Positions 9,612-18,910 of a DNA stretch of 64,000 nucleotides are shown here, piece after piece. This stretch comes from Acinetobacter sp. ANC 3813. Its GTDB lineage: Bacteria > Pseudomonadota > Gammaproteobacteria > Pseudomonadales > Moraxellaceae. The stretch is taken from NCBI RefSeq assembly GCF_002135435.1, contig NZ_NEGK01000002.1, positions 40,478 to 104,477 of the forward strand. Direction: 5' to 3'. The number at the start of each line of letters is the position of its first letter. Position 1 is the stretch's first letter. Under the pieces are notes generated by a model. The model did not search any database and was not told where the DNA came from. It saw only the letters and a list, made by a program, of their open reading frames with translations. A program made the position numbers and the translations under genes.

Positions 9612-10241
9612 ATGAACAATTGGAACTTTCAAGAATTGCATGAAACGCCATCTCAAACAGGTGGACCATACGTACACATTGGTTTGTTACCACAACAAGC
9701 CAACATTGAAGTCTTTAAAAATAACTTTAATAATCAGTTAGTTAAAGAAAATACTTTAGGCGAACGTATTCGCTTAGAAGGTCAAGTATTTGATGGTCTA
9801 GGTTTACCACTACGCGATGTATTGATTGAAATTTGGCAAGCCGATGCCAACGGTGTCTATCCAAGTGCAGCTGATATTCAAGGCAAAGCGGTCGATCCAA
9901 ACTTTCTCGGTTGGGGACGTACAGGCGCAGACTTTGAAACTGGTTTTTGGAGTTTTAATACCATTAAACCGGGTGCGGTTCCAGGACGTAAAGGCACAAT
10001 TCAAGCACCGCATATTGCACTGATCATCTTTGCTCGCGGAATTAACATTGGCTTGAATACCCGTGTCTATTTTGATGATGAAGCTGAAGCGAATGCGCAA
10101 GATCCTGTACTAAGAGGTATTGAGTGGGCGCCTCGTCGTCAAACTCTTATTGCCAAGCGTGAAGAACGTGATGGTGAAGTGGTCTATCGCTTTGACATTC
10201 GTGTGCAAGGTGAAGACGAAACGGTCTTTTTAGATATCTAA
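9612..10241 (+). CDS. pcaG: Protocatechuate 3,4-dioxygenase alpha subunit
   Basis: 209 residues, same fold as PcaH, with IEIWQADANGVYPSA and a degenerate APHIALIIFARG segment. The iron-ligand set is incomplete, as expected for the non-catalytic subunit that helps form the substrate pocket. It lies 15 bp after pcaH with a GGGAG ribosome site, so the two are co-translated. About 150 non-coding bases follow before quiB, with no clear terminator, consistent with one pca-qui transcript. Confidence 0.95.
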   Translation: MNNWNFQELHETPSQTGGPYVHIGLLPQQANIEVFKNNFNNQLVKENTLGERIRLEGQVFDGLGLPLRDVLIEIWQADANGVYPSAADIQGKAVDPNFLGWGRTGADFETGFWSFNTIKPGAVPGRKGTIQAPHIALIIFARGINIGLNTRVYFDDEAEANAQDPVLRGIEWAPRRQTLIAKREERDGEVVYRFDIRVQGEDETVFLDI

Positions 10242-10390
10242 GTTGATTAAGTTCGGTGCAGAACACTTTGCACTGGCTCGATAGATAAAAGTTTATGCGT
10301 GGTGATGGCATGACCCATTTCGTTCATCCCACGTATATTTGCCGTTGATGCTAGAAGTCAGGTAATAGTTTGAAAATACAAGGAAATGTA

Positions 10391-11248
10391 ATGATGGAAA
10401 TCAAAAAAATTGCGATGCAACTTTGCTTAAGCAGTGCTGTTTTAGCAGCAATGCCAGCATTTGCAGCGGAAGTGGCTCAATCAAGCGCACAACACTATAT
10501 GGTGAAAAACCTTAATATTGGTGACTTACCTGTCAAAACAATTGTGCCGATTACTGCAAAAACTGCTGAACAAGCGATTGCCCAAGCAAAAGTGATTGCC
10601 AGCAATCCAAACGCTGATGTCGCTGAGTTTCGCATCGACTTACTTGAGTTTTCTGCCGACACAAAAAAAGTGATGGTACTGGGTCAGCAGCTGAATCAAA
10701 TTTTAAAAAACAAACCCTTAATTGCCACCATTCGTACCCACAATGAAGGCGGAAAAATGACGGTGTCTGACCAAGACTATGAAAAGATTTATCGTGAATA
10801 CCTGAAAAAGCCATTTATGCAATTGCTGGATATCGAAATGTTCCGTGATGCAGGCAGTGTAGGGAAATTAACTAAGTTGGCACATGACAAGAAAGTGTTG
10901 GTGATCATGTCAAATCATGATTTTGCCAAAACGCCAGAACAACAAGAAATTGAAAACCGCCTGCTAAAACAAGATCAGATGGGTGCCGATATTCTGAAAA
11001 TTGCGGTGATGCCAAAGTCAAAACAAGACGTCTTTACCCTCATGAATGCCACATTGGCTGTGAGTCAAAAAAGTCAGAAACCCTTATTGACTATGTCAAT
11101 GGGGCAGTTTGGCACCATTTCTCGTGTCGCGACTGCCAATATGGGCAGCAGTTTAAGTTTTGGCATGATTGGTGAAGCCTCCGCGCCGGGTCAAATTGAT
11201 GTGACTAAACTCAAACAGTTGCTCAAAACAGTACAACCGACCCCTTAA
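10391..11248 (+). CDS. quiB: Periplasmic type I 3-dehydroquinate dehydratase
   Basis: 285 residues from ATG 10391, which has AAGGA six bases upstream; a TTG at 10370 would only add residues before the signal peptide. The N-terminus is a classic signal sequence (basic start, hydrophobic LCLSSAVLAAM, cleavage near AFA-AE). The body is an AroD-type barrel: the catalytic His in IMSNHDFAKTP and the Schiff-base Lys in GADILKIAVMP. It dehydrates 3-dehydroquinate to 3-dehydroshikimate in the periplasm, keeping catabolism apart from aromatic biosynthesis. It follows pcaG as in ADP1. Confidence 0.92.
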   Translation: MMEIKKIAMQLCLSSAVLAAMPAFAAEVAQSSAQHYMVKNLNIGDLPVKTIVPITAKTAEQAIAQAKVIASNPNADVAEFRIDLLEFSADTKKVMVLGQQLNQILKNKPLIATIRTHNEGGKMTVSDQDYEKIYREYLKKPFMQLLDIEMFRDAGSVGKLTKLAHDKKVLVIMSNHDFAKTPEQQEIENRLLKQDQMGADILKIAVMPKSKQDVFTLMNATLAVSQKSQKPLLTMSMGQFGTISRVATANMGSSLSFGMIGEASAPGQIDVTKLKQLLKTVQPTP

Positions 11249-11292
11249 TGCACTGTGTTATTCATCTTCAAGGATAGAAAAGGATTTAAAAA

Positions 11293-12753
11293 ATGAAACC
11301 ATCAACCTTACGTTTGACCACATTGGTTTTGAGTTTAGCAGCCTCAGGTTTTGCCAGTGCAGAAACTTATATTGTGGATCGTTATCAGGATGATAGTGCA
11401 AAAGGCTCACTGCGTTGGGCAATTGAACAATCCAATGCCAATGCGACGCAAGAAAATGAAATTCAAATCCAAGCTGTAGGCACAGCTCCCTATGTAATTA
11501 AACTGAATCAGCCTTTACCGCCAATTAAGTCTTCAGTGAAGATCATTGGGACGCAATGGGATAAAACAGGCGAGTTTATTGCGATTGATGGTTCAAACTA
11601 TATTAAAGGTGAAGGCGCGAAAGCCTGCCCAGGGGCAAACCCTGAACAGTACGGCACCAATGTCCGTACCACGACTTTACCGGGTCTGGTTCTACAAGAT
11701 GTGAATGGTGTGACCTTAAAAGGTCTGGATATTCACCGTTTTTGTATTGGCGTTTTGGTGAATCGTTCAAGCAACAACTTGATTCAGCACAACCGTATCA
11801 GTAATAACTATGGTGGTTCAGGCGTGATGCTGACAGGTGATGACGGTAAGGGCAATCCGACCTCAACCACCACCAATAACAACAAAGTCTTGAACAACTT
11901 GTTTGTTGATAATGGTGACGGTTTAGAGCTTACCCGCGGAGCGGCATTTAACCTTGTGGCCAATAACCTGTTCACTTCAACCAAAGCCAACCCAGAGCCA
12001 TCTCAGGGCATTGAGATTCTTTGGGGTAATGATAATGCCGTGGTCGGCAACAAATTTGAAAACTACTCTGATGGTTTGCAAATCAACTGGGGTAAGCGCA
12101 ATTACATCGCTTATAACGAACTGACCAACAACTCGATAGGTTTTAACCTCACGGGTGATGGCAACATTTTTGACAGTAACAAAGTTCATGCTAACCGTCT
12201 TGGCATTGCCATTCGTTCAGAAAAAGATGCCAATGCCCGTACAACTTTGACCAAAAACCTAATTTGGGACAATGGCAAAGATATTAAACGCTGTGAAGCG
12301 GGTGGTTCGTGTGTACCCAATCAGCGTTTAGGCGCAATTGTTTTTGCTGTGCCTGCGCTTGAACATGCTGGCTTTGTCGGTTCTCGTGGTGGTGGTGTGG
12401 TCATTGAAGATGCGAAACTGCAAAAAACCTGTACACAGCCGAATGAACAAGGCTGTAACGCTATTCCCAACCAAAACATTCAAGCACCGCGTTTAAGTTA
12501 TAGCAAAGGTCAAATCATGGCTGAAGTGCAAGCGCAACCAAATCAACGCTATCAGGTTGAGTTCTTTGCCAATCGCCAAGCGAAGAGTCAAGAAGCTGAA
12601 CAGTATTTAGGGACGCAAGTTGTGACAACCAATGCACAAGGTCAGGGTCAAGCAACATGGAAAGTGTTAAGTGGTGTGGCCAATGTCACCGCCAATGTTA
12701 CAGACCGTTTGGGGGCAACTTCTGAACTGAGTCCAGCCGTTCGCATTAAATAA
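11293..12753 (+). CDS. quiC: Periplasmic 3-dehydroshikimate dehydratase
   Basis: 486 residues with a signal peptide ending near ASA-ET. The body shows Asn/Gly-rich rungs (for example NLIQHNRISNNYGGSGVML and NRLGIAIRSE) of a right-handed parallel beta-helix with NosD-like repeats. This is the QuiC type, unrelated to the TIM-barrel AsbF/Qa-4 dehydratases. It converts 3-dehydroshikimate to protocatechuate, which PcaK can import. A hairpin-free 44-bp gap separates it from quiB. Gene order supports the call strongly. Confidence 0.9.
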   Translation: MKPSTLRLTTLVLSLAASGFASAETYIVDRYQDDSAKGSLRWAIEQSNANATQENEIQIQAVGTAPYVIKLNQPLPPIKSSVKIIGTQWDKTGEFIAIDGSNYIKGEGAKACPGANPEQYGTNVRTTTLPGLVLQDVNGVTLKGLDIHRFCIGVLVNRSSNNLIQHNRISNNYGGSGVMLTGDDGKGNPTSTTTNNNKVLNNLFVDNGDGLELTRGAAFNLVANNLFTSTKANPEPSQGIEILWGNDNAVVGNKFENYSDGLQINWGKRNYIAYNELTNNSIGFNLTGDGNIFDSNKVHANRLGIAIRSEKDANARTTLTKNLIWDNGKDIKRCEAGGSCVPNQRLGAIVFAVPALEHAGFVGSRGGGVVIEDAKLQKTCTQPNEQGCNAIPNQNIQAPRLSYSKGQIMAEVQAQPNQRYQVEFFANRQAKSQEAEQYLGTQVVTTNAQGQGQATWKVLSGVANVTANVTDRLGATSELSPAVRIK

Positions 12754-12813
12754 TAAAAACCGCATGGAAAGCTCATGTGAGTTGAGCTTTCCTCACAAAA
12801 AAGGATGTTTGGG

Positions 12814-14133
12814 ATGCAACAACTATTAAAGCTAGGCGCATTATCTTTGGCGCTTTTAACTTGCCAATTGGCTTCAGCCAATGAATTTTATTCAGCAGAC
12901 CGTCAATGGTTATTCGGTGATTGGAACAGTGAACGGAAGCAACTGGAAGATCAAGGTTATAAATTTACCGCTGCAATTATGAGTCAAGCAGCGACCAATT
13001 TGGCTGGTGGTTATAACGATGACAGAAGTTTTGATAATGCCGCGCAGTTGACCTTAGGTGCCAATTTTGATTTAAACAAAATTGCAGGTTGGGAAAATAC
13101 CACAGCAGGCTTGATGATTACCAAACGTGATGGTAATGCCTTAACGCTTGAACGTATTAAAGACCCACGTGCCAGCACCTTGGGCAACAGCCAAGAAATT
13201 TATGGCCGCGGCAAAATTTGGCGCTTAACCCAAGCATGGATCAAAACAGGATTTGACGACAACCGCCTCCAATTTAAGATTGGTCGTATGGGTATGTCCG
13301 ATGACTTTAACAGCTCGCAATGTGAATTTCAGAACTTACTTTTGTGTGGTGGACAGTTAGGTAAGTCCATCGGTTCAATTTGGTATAACTGGCCTGTCAG
13401 CTTATGGGGAACCAATGTTAAATACCAATTTGCACCAGACTGGTCACTTGGCGTTGGCGTCTATGAAGTCAACCCAGACAATGTCAAAACAGATTCAGAC
13501 AGTGATGGTTTTAACCTCGATATGGACAATGTCGAAGGGGCGACCATTCCAGTTGAACTGGCATGGAAACCAAAACTTGCCACATTTAATAGTTTACCGG
13601 GCGAATATAAACTCGGTGCACTGTACTCCACAGCAGAAGCAAAAGATGTGGGCACATCAGGAGAAATTCACGATGGCAAATATAGTTTTTGGTTGAATGC
13701 TCAACAACAACTGACCCAACACGGGGCTGATCCTAAACGCGGTTTATATATCAGTTTTAATGGGGTCATCAATGACCGAGACACGACCGCTGTAGAAAGT
13801 ACGCAGCAGTTGGCACTTTGGTACAAAGGTCCTTTTGACAGCCGCCCTAATGATTCTATCGGTTTTGGTTTGGCCAACTATGTGGTGAATGACCGTGTGA
13901 CGGACAAGCAAATCGCCACTAACGAAGGCCGTGGTTATTACAGTTATGACGCGCTCGCCAGCGATTATGTCCCAATTCAACATGACGAACTCAATGTTGA
14001 GTTGAACTATACCTATCAGTGGTCACCAGCGGTGATGCTCAGACCCAACCTACAATATATCTATCAACCTTCTGGTGTGAAAGAATTGGATGATGCTTGG
14101 GTGGCGGGTCTTAGCGTTAAGGTGAATTTTTAA
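12814..14133 (+). CDS. quiX: OprB-type outer-membrane porin QuiX
   Basis: 439 residues from ATG 12814, which has AAGGA eight bases upstream; the in-frame ATG at 12805 lies on that ribosome site. The signal peptide ends near LASA-NE. The mature protein begins with a WLFGDWNSERKQLEDQG segment typical of carbohydrate-selective OprB porins, has alternating beta-strand pattern and ends in V-N-F, an outer-membrane insertion signal. It probably admits quinate/shikimate to the periplasmic enzymes. The ADP1 gene holds the same place. Confidence 0.88.
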   Translation: MQQLLKLGALSLALLTCQLASANEFYSADRQWLFGDWNSERKQLEDQGYKFTAAIMSQAATNLAGGYNDDRSFDNAAQLTLGANFDLNKIAGWENTTAGLMITKRDGNALTLERIKDPRASTLGNSQEIYGRGKIWRLTQAWIKTGFDDNRLQFKIGRMGMSDDFNSSQCEFQNLLLCGGQLGKSIGSIWYNWPVSLWGTNVKYQFAPDWSLGVGVYEVNPDNVKTDSDSDGFNLDMDNVEGATIPVELAWKPKLATFNSLPGEYKLGALYSTAEAKDVGTSGEIHDGKYSFWLNAQQQLTQHGADPKRGLYISFNGVINDRDTTAVESTQQLALWYKGPFDSRPNDSIGFGLANYVVNDRVTDKQIATNEGRGYYSYDALASDYVPIQHDELNVELNYTYQWSPAVMLRPNLQYIYQPSGVKELDDAWVAGLSVKVNF

Positions 14134-14311
14134 TCGTATTTAAAGTGAAATGGTGTTTAAAATGCAAGCAATACTGTTGCTGAATTTAAATGCTCTTTTT
14201 TCATTGTTGAAGCAAGTTAATTGTGGATGCTCAAAGTTTGGATGTGGTGTGAATGATGCTCAAAACAAAGTAGCAGAGATCATTGAAAACACAGCATTTG
14301 GAGTAAAAAGT

Positions 14312-16735
14312 ATGTCTGAAGCGCAATCTCAACCCATATTTAAAATATGGTGCTTTATATTAGGCTTAGCTTTATTGCTGACTGGCTTATTTTATTTAAT
14401 CGGTGGTGGAAAACTGATTAGTTTAGGTGGTTCATCGTACTTCCTCATTGCAGGTTTATTGACCACCATTTCCGCAATATTTATTTTTAGAAGAAAAGCA
14501 TTGGGTGTCTGGATTTTTGCACTGGTTTTTCTTGGAACCGTGGTCTGGGCACTGTTTGATGCAGGTTGGGATTTTTGGGCACTCCATTCACGGTTAATGT
14601 TTCCGGCGGGTTTATTTGCTGCACTGTGTTTTACCTTACCTGCTATTCGTAAGTACCAATTTCAAATTGCGTCTTCATCACCCGCTTATGCCTTAGGTGG
14701 TTTAACGGTGTTAGGTATGCTCGGTGGTTTGTATGGCATGTTTATTCCACATCCAACGGTGAAAGCCACTGGTGAAGAGCTGCCACTGGTTCCTGTGAAT
14801 GCACAAACGCAGCAAGTGAATTGGTCGCACTATGGTAATGATGCCGGCGGGAGTCGTTTTGCTGCGTTGGATCAGATCAACCGAAATAATGTGTCTAAGT
14901 TAAAGGAGGCATGGCGCTTTCAAACAGGCGATATGACCACAGGTACGGGTAATGGTGCAGAAGACCAGCTCACGCCTTTACAGGTGGGCGATAAAGTCTT
15001 TTTATGTACACCGCATAACAACATCATTGCTTTAGATGCGGACACAGGTAAACAAATCTGGAAGGCCGAAGTGAACTCTAAAGCCGATGCTTGGGAGCGT
15101 TGTCGTGGTGTGGGTTACTTTGACTCGACTCAAGCCTTGGTACAACCGACTTTAGCAGGTGCAAGTGCGGTGACAGCGGTGGCAAATAATACCGCATGTC
15201 CACGTCGTGTTTATACCGATACACCTGATGGTCGTTTAATTGCAGTCAATGCCGATACAGGCGAACGCTGTAAAGACTTTGGTATCGATGGAACGGTGAA
15301 CTTACTGGAAGGTCTAGGTGCGGGCACGCAAGCGCCTCGTTTTGAAGTAACCTCGGCGCCAACCATTGCGGGAACCAGCATCATTGTCGGGAGTCGTATT
15401 GCTGACAACTTTGCAGCGGATATGCCCGGTGGTGTGATTCGTGCTTATGATGTGATTACTGGGCAGCTACGCTGGGCTTTTGATCCACGTAACCCAAATC
15501 CAAATTATGTCCTGAAACCGGGTGAAATCTATAAACGTAGCTCGGCAAACTCTTGGGCGGCAATGTCCTACGACCCACAAATGAACACGGTGTTCTTACC
15601 GATGGGAAGTTCGTCGGTCGATGTCTGGGGTGGGAACCGTCAACCTGTCGATCATAAGTATAATTCTTCCGTTTTGGCTTTAGATGCAACCACAGGTCAA
15701 GAGAAGTGGGTTTATCAAACTGTTCACAATGACCTCTGGGACTTCGATTTACCCATGCAGCCTAGCTTGGTCGATTTTCCAATGCAAAATGGGCAAACCA
15801 AACCTGCTGTTGTCATTGGCACCAAGTCAGGGCAGTTCTTTGTACTCGACCGTGTGACAGGCAAGCCTTTAACCAAAGTCATTGAACAGCCTGTAAAAGC
15901 TGCAGATATTCCTGATGAGCAATACAGTGCAACCCAACCACGTTCAGTTGAAATGCCACAAATTGGCAATCAAACTTTGACTGAATCGGACATGTGGGGT
16001 GCAACGCCATTTGACCAGTTGATGTGTCGCATTAACTTTAAATCGATGCGTTATGACGGTCTCTTTACAGCACCGGGTTCTGATATATCTTTAAGTTTTC
16101 CGGGTTCGCTGGGTGGGATGAACTGGGGCAGTATCGCATTTGACCCAACGCATCGTTATATGTTTGTCAACGACATGCGCCTAGGTCTGTGGATTCAGCT
16201 GATTAAACAAACGCCTGAAGACTTAAAACTTGAAGCCAGTGGCGGAGAGAAGGTCAACACAGGTATGGGTGCAGTGCCAATGAAAGGAACGCCGTATAAA
16301 GTGAATAAAAACCGCTTTATGTCGGTATTGGGCATTCCATGTCAAAAACCGCCTTTTGGAACTATGACGGCGATTGATATGAAAACCCATCAAGTGGCTT
16401 GGCAGGTGCCTTTAGGTACGGTTGAAGACACTGGTCCAATGGGCATTAAAATGGGCTTAAAAGCGCCGATTGGTATGCCAACCATTGGAGGTCCAATGGC
16501 GACGCAAGGCGGTTTGGTGTTCTTTGCTGCAACGCAAGATTACTACTTACGTGCCTTCAATTCATCTAATGGTGAAGAGTTATGGAAAGCGCGCTTACCC
16601 GTGGGTAGCCAAGGCACACCGATGAGCTACATTTCTCCAAAAACAGGCAAGCAATATGTGGTTATTTCTGCAGGTGGAGCACGTCAGTCGCCTGATCATG
16701 GTGATTATGTGATTGCTTATACACTAGAGAAATAG
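14312..16735 (+). CDS. quiA: PQQ-dependent quinate/shikimate dehydrogenase
   Basis: 807 residues from ATG 14312, which has GGAG eight bases upstream; the frame is open to 14150 but that extension is unlike the family, and ADP1 QuiA is of about this length. About five transmembrane helices fill the first 140 residues, as in membrane glucose dehydrogenase. An eight-bladed PQQ propeller follows, with WSHYGNDAGGSRFAALDQIN, several A-x-D-x-x-T-G blade motifs and GTPMSYISPKTGKQYVVI near the end. It oxidises quinate or shikimate on the periplasmic face and passes electrons to ubiquinone. Last gene of the operon. Confidence 0.93.
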   Translation: MSEAQSQPIFKIWCFILGLALLLTGLFYLIGGGKLISLGGSSYFLIAGLLTTISAIFIFRRKALGVWIFALVFLGTVVWALFDAGWDFWALHSRLMFPAGLFAALCFTLPAIRKYQFQIASSSPAYALGGLTVLGMLGGLYGMFIPHPTVKATGEELPLVPVNAQTQQVNWSHYGNDAGGSRFAALDQINRNNVSKLKEAWRFQTGDMTTGTGNGAEDQLTPLQVGDKVFLCTPHNNIIALDADTGKQIWKAEVNSKADAWERCRGVGYFDSTQALVQPTLAGASAVTAVANNTACPRRVYTDTPDGRLIAVNADTGERCKDFGIDGTVNLLEGLGAGTQAPRFEVTSAPTIAGTSIIVGSRIADNFAADMPGGVIRAYDVITGQLRWAFDPRNPNPNYVLKPGEIYKRSSANSWAAMSYDPQMNTVFLPMGSSSVDVWGGNRQPVDHKYNSSVLALDATTGQEKWVYQTVHNDLWDFDLPMQPSLVDFPMQNGQTKPAVVIGTKSGQFFVLDRVTGKPLTKVIEQPVKAADIPDEQYSATQPRSVEMPQIGNQTLTESDMWGATPFDQLMCRINFKSMRYDGLFTAPGSDISLSFPGSLGGMNWGSIAFDPTHRYMFVNDMRLGLWIQLIKQTPEDLKLEASGGEKVNTGMGAVPMKGTPYKVNKNRFMSVLGIPCQKPPFGTMTAIDMKTHQVAWQVPLGTVEDTGPMGIKMGLKAPIGMPTIGGPMATQGGLVFFAATQDYYLRAFNSSNGEELWKARLPVGSQGTPMSYISPKTGKQYVVISAGGARQSPDHGDYVIAYTLEK

Positions 16736-16745
16736 AACAAATAAA

Positions 16746-16774
16746 AACAGACTGATTTTGTCAGTCTGTTTTTT
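16746..16774. terminator. Terminator of the pca-qui operon
   Basis: AACAGACTGA, 5-base loop, TCAGTCTGTT, then a T-run. An A-run precedes it, so it can also serve the convergent IclR-type gene. Confidence 0.88.
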
Positions 16775-16788
16775 AAGTGAGTTATAAA

Positions 16789-17427
16789 TTAGAGATGTGC
16801 AAGGTGAACAATTTCACCCAATTTTTCAGCAGTTGCAATCAATGCTGGACTCAGTTCTTCAACTCGCTTTTCATTTAGGCGAAAAGATGGTCCAGCAATA
16901 CTAACAGTACCAAAAGGTTTCTGCGTATGCGGATTGATAATGGTTTTCGCCATGGCTGTCATGCCCAATTCATAAGTATCTGAAATGAGACCATAACCAC
17001 GTTCGCGTGAAGCCTCAACCATTTGTGACAATTGATCTAAGTTCTTCGGTGAGTTTGGCCCTAATTGATCTGCTTTTTCAAAGCCTTCACGTTCTACAAT
17101 TCTTGAAAAATCGTCAGCTGAAATATTAGATAAATAGGCAAGACCACAGGCTGAAGCAGGTAAGTAGGCAATACTTCCCGAATCAGGATCATATTTTAAA
17201 CCTGATTTAGAACCTTGTGCTTTGGCAATCCAAATGATTCTTTCATCTTCAATCATACCTAAACGGACAAGCTCAGCAGATTGGTCTGCAAGTTCGTTGA
17301 GTAAGGGCTGAAAGGTTTCGGTTATTGAACGAGAAGACAAATAAGTTAGTCCCATAGAGGCTAACTTCAGGCTGAGTTTATAGTGCTGGGTCATTTCATC
17401 TTGATAGATATATCCCATGTCTTTCAT
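16789..17427 (-). CDS. IclR-type effector domain without its DNA-binding domain
   Basis: 212 residues that match only the end of an IclR winged helix (MGYIYQDEMTQHYKLSLKLA) and the full effector-binding domain (YLPASACGLAYLSN, GLISDTYELGMTAMAKTII, FGTVSIAGPSFRLNEKRVEE). The usual 50-60 N-terminal residues with the helix-turn-helix are absent. The frame meets a stop eight codons upstream of the ATG, and the AT-rich DNA beyond encodes no such domain in any frame I read. No clear ribosome site is seen. It is either a decayed regulator or a free ligand-binding domain. It is not close to PobR or PcaU by eye. Confidence 0.7.
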   Translation of the reverse strand: MKDMGYIYQDEMTQHYKLSLKLASMGLTYLSSRSITETFQPLLNELADQSAELVRLGMIEDERIIWIAKAQGSKSGLKYDPDSGSIAYLPASACGLAYLSNISADDFSRIVEREGFEKADQLGPNSPKNLDQLSQMVEASRERGYGLISDTYELGMTAMAKTIINPHTQKPFGTVSIAGPSFRLNEKRVEELSPALIATAEKLGEIVHLAHL

Positions 17428-17606
17428 TGACTTATGTTTATCTGAAGTTTAGTTCATAGTTATATATAAATATTTTTCTATTTAAAACATATAGATATAA
17501 CTAAAGTTATAGAATATAAAAAATTTCAGGTCATTAACCTATAAGTTTTGAAGACAATATTCCCTCCTTAACATTTCTCAAATTTTCAATAATGAAATGA
17601 AAATTA

Positions 17607-17711
17607 TTAAAACTTTAGTAAAAGTTCTGAAACAACAAAGCTAACTGCAACACTAATGATCAAAATCACTAAAACTTCCTGTTTAAAATTCACGTCCATA
17701 TCCTTATCCAT
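17607..17711 (-). CDS. Possible 34-residue single-span membrane peptide
   Basis: The ATG directly abuts the stop of the MarR gene (TAA then ATG), suggesting termination-reinitiation; there is no separate Shine-Dalgarno. The peptide starts with a charged MDKDMDVNFKQE, then a run of about 20 hydrophobic residues (VLVILIISVAVSFVVS), and ends ELLLKF. That composition is far from random AT-rich translation and fits a single transmembrane helix. No family is recognised. Expression is unproven. Confidence 0.4.
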   Translation of the reverse strand: MDKDMDVNFKQEVLVILIISVAVSFVVSELLLKF

Positions 17712-18161
17712 TTATTTTAAATGCAGTTTTTCAAAATTTTCGCCCATCTGAATTAAAGCATTTTTAAGCCATTCAATCTCTTGATCTGAAAACGAAGCTG
17801 TACCTACAGATTCAAACTCTGCGGCAACAGGCATCAACTTTTCAATCATCTCACGGCCATGTTCAGTCAAATCGATATGCACCATGCGGGCATTATCTTC
17901 AAGGCGTATACGTGAGACTAAGCCCTTATTTTTCATTGATGTAATTAAGCGCGATAGGGTAGATAGCTCTACCGAAACCATCTGGCTTAAATCCCCCAGA
18001 CTCTGTTTTCCTTCCTGCTTCAGTACAGCCATTACGCGGTACATGGGCAAGGTCAGTTCATATTCGTGCAAGCGTTCTAAAAAAATTTCCCCCATCCGCA
18101 CACCAACACGGTTCAGTAAATATGGCAATGACGTGGTGAATCTGTAGCTCATGATTTTCAT
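17712..18161 (-). CDS. MarR-family regulator of the gamma-resorcylate cluster
   Basis: 149 residues. The winged helix spans about residues 40-110 (LGDLSQMVSVELSTLSRLITSMKNKGLV, then the wing with DNARMVHIDLTEHG). It is divergent from the resorcinol hydroxylase operon, and the region between holds a perfect 20-bp inverted repeat. In Rhizobium sp. MTP-10005 the gra cluster is also headed by a MarR-type regulator (graR), so a repressor relieved by an aromatic ligand is the likely role. A start three codons later (MSYRF) is possible. The regulator family is sure; the ligand is inferred. Confidence 0.85.
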   Translation of the reverse strand: MKIMSYRFTTSLPYLLNRVGVRMGEIFLERLHEYELTLPMYRVMAVLKQEGKQSLGDLSQMVSVELSTLSRLITSMKNKGLVSRIRLEDNARMVHIDLTEHGREMIEKLMPVAAEFESVGTASFSDQEIEWLKNALIQMGENFEKLHLK

Positions 18162-18313
18162 TCAAATTAGTTTTCTATTTTTTAGCACAGCATACAAGTG
18201 TTTCAAATGAAATAATTGCAAATAAAAGTTTTAAAATGCATTTTTTTTATTAGTTACTGATTTTTAACATTATGTCTATTTCGTGAAATTCTGAATTTCA
18301 TTATAGAAAGTAT

Positions 18314-18357
18314 GTTGCATTGACAATATTTGCAAACGCAAATATTGTCAATGCAAC
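18314..18357. promoter_or_regulatory. Perfect 20-bp inverted repeat, probable MarR operator
   Basis: Left arm GTTGCATTGACAATATTTGC (18314-18333), spacer AAAC, right arm its exact reverse complement (18338-18357). It lies 22 bases before the flavin reductase start and about 150 bases before the MarR gene. No T-run follows, so it is not a usual terminator. Its symmetry, length and location fit a dimer-bound operator, possibly for two dimers. In RNA it would also form a hairpin in the 5' leader. Confidence 0.75.
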
Positions 18358-18379
18358 TATATGTCGAAAGAACAGTTCG

Positions 18380-18895
18380 ATGAGCGAGATCACTATGGAA
18401 GATATAGGCACAAATTTCCGCGCTGTTATGCGCAGATTTCCAGCTGCAGTGAATGTCATTGTCAGCAATAAAGACGGTGTAGATCACGGCATGACCGCAA
18501 CTGCAGTCATGTCCGTATCGATGGATCCTCCATCACTTGTGATTTGCATTAACAACAATACTTTTCTGCATGAAATCTTGCTGAATCAGCCAAATTTTTC
18601 AGTCAATGTGCTGAGTGCTGAACAACAGCACATATCCAATGCATTTTCAGGGCAAGTATTGCCGCAGGAACGTTTCAAGATTGGTCAATGGGAGCGTCAT
18701 GCCAGTGGCGTTTTGGCGCTAGAAGGTGCCTTGGCCAAAGTAGTGTGCAAACGCATGGCGGCAATCCCTTACAGCACACATACCTTATTTATTGGCAAAG
18801 TCATTGAGGCAGGTGTGGCTGAAGAGCAAAGCCCGCTGCTGTATGAAAACACCCAATACTGCATTACTCAATCACAAGACAATTTGAATAAATAA
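18380..18895 (+). CDS. graD: Flavin reductase component of resorcinol hydroxylase
   Basis: 171 residues from ATG 18380. An earlier in-frame ATG at 18320 falls within the inverted repeat, so I reject it. The protein is a short flavin reductase of the HpaC/HsaB type: FRAVMRRFPAAVNVIVSN, then MTATAVMSVSMDPPSLVICIN and FSVNVLSAEQQHISNAFSG. It would supply reduced flavin to the oxygenase encoded 15 bp downstream. It corresponds to GraD of the Rhizobium gamma-resorcylate cluster. It lacks the winged-helix tail found on the reductase at 44856. Confidence 0.85.
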   Translation: MSEITMEDIGTNFRAVMRRFPAAVNVIVSNKDGVDHGMTATAVMSVSMDPPSLVICINNNTFLHEILLNQPNFSVNVLSAEQQHISNAFSGQVLPQERFKIGQWERHASGVLALEGALAKVVCKRMAAIPYSTHTLFIGKVIEAGVAEEQSPLLYENTQYCITQSQDNLNK

Positions 18896-18910
18896 TTCAA
18901 GGATGAAGCT

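Noticed and set aside
14150..14311. 54-residue N-terminal extension of QuiA
   Set aside because: ATG 14312 has a good GGAG site and gives the expected family length; the extension contains several cysteines and no QuiA-like sequence.
18320..18379. Longer start for the flavin reductase gene
   Set aside because: The added residues are encoded by the spacer and right arm of the perfect inverted repeat and do not fit the flavin reductase family.
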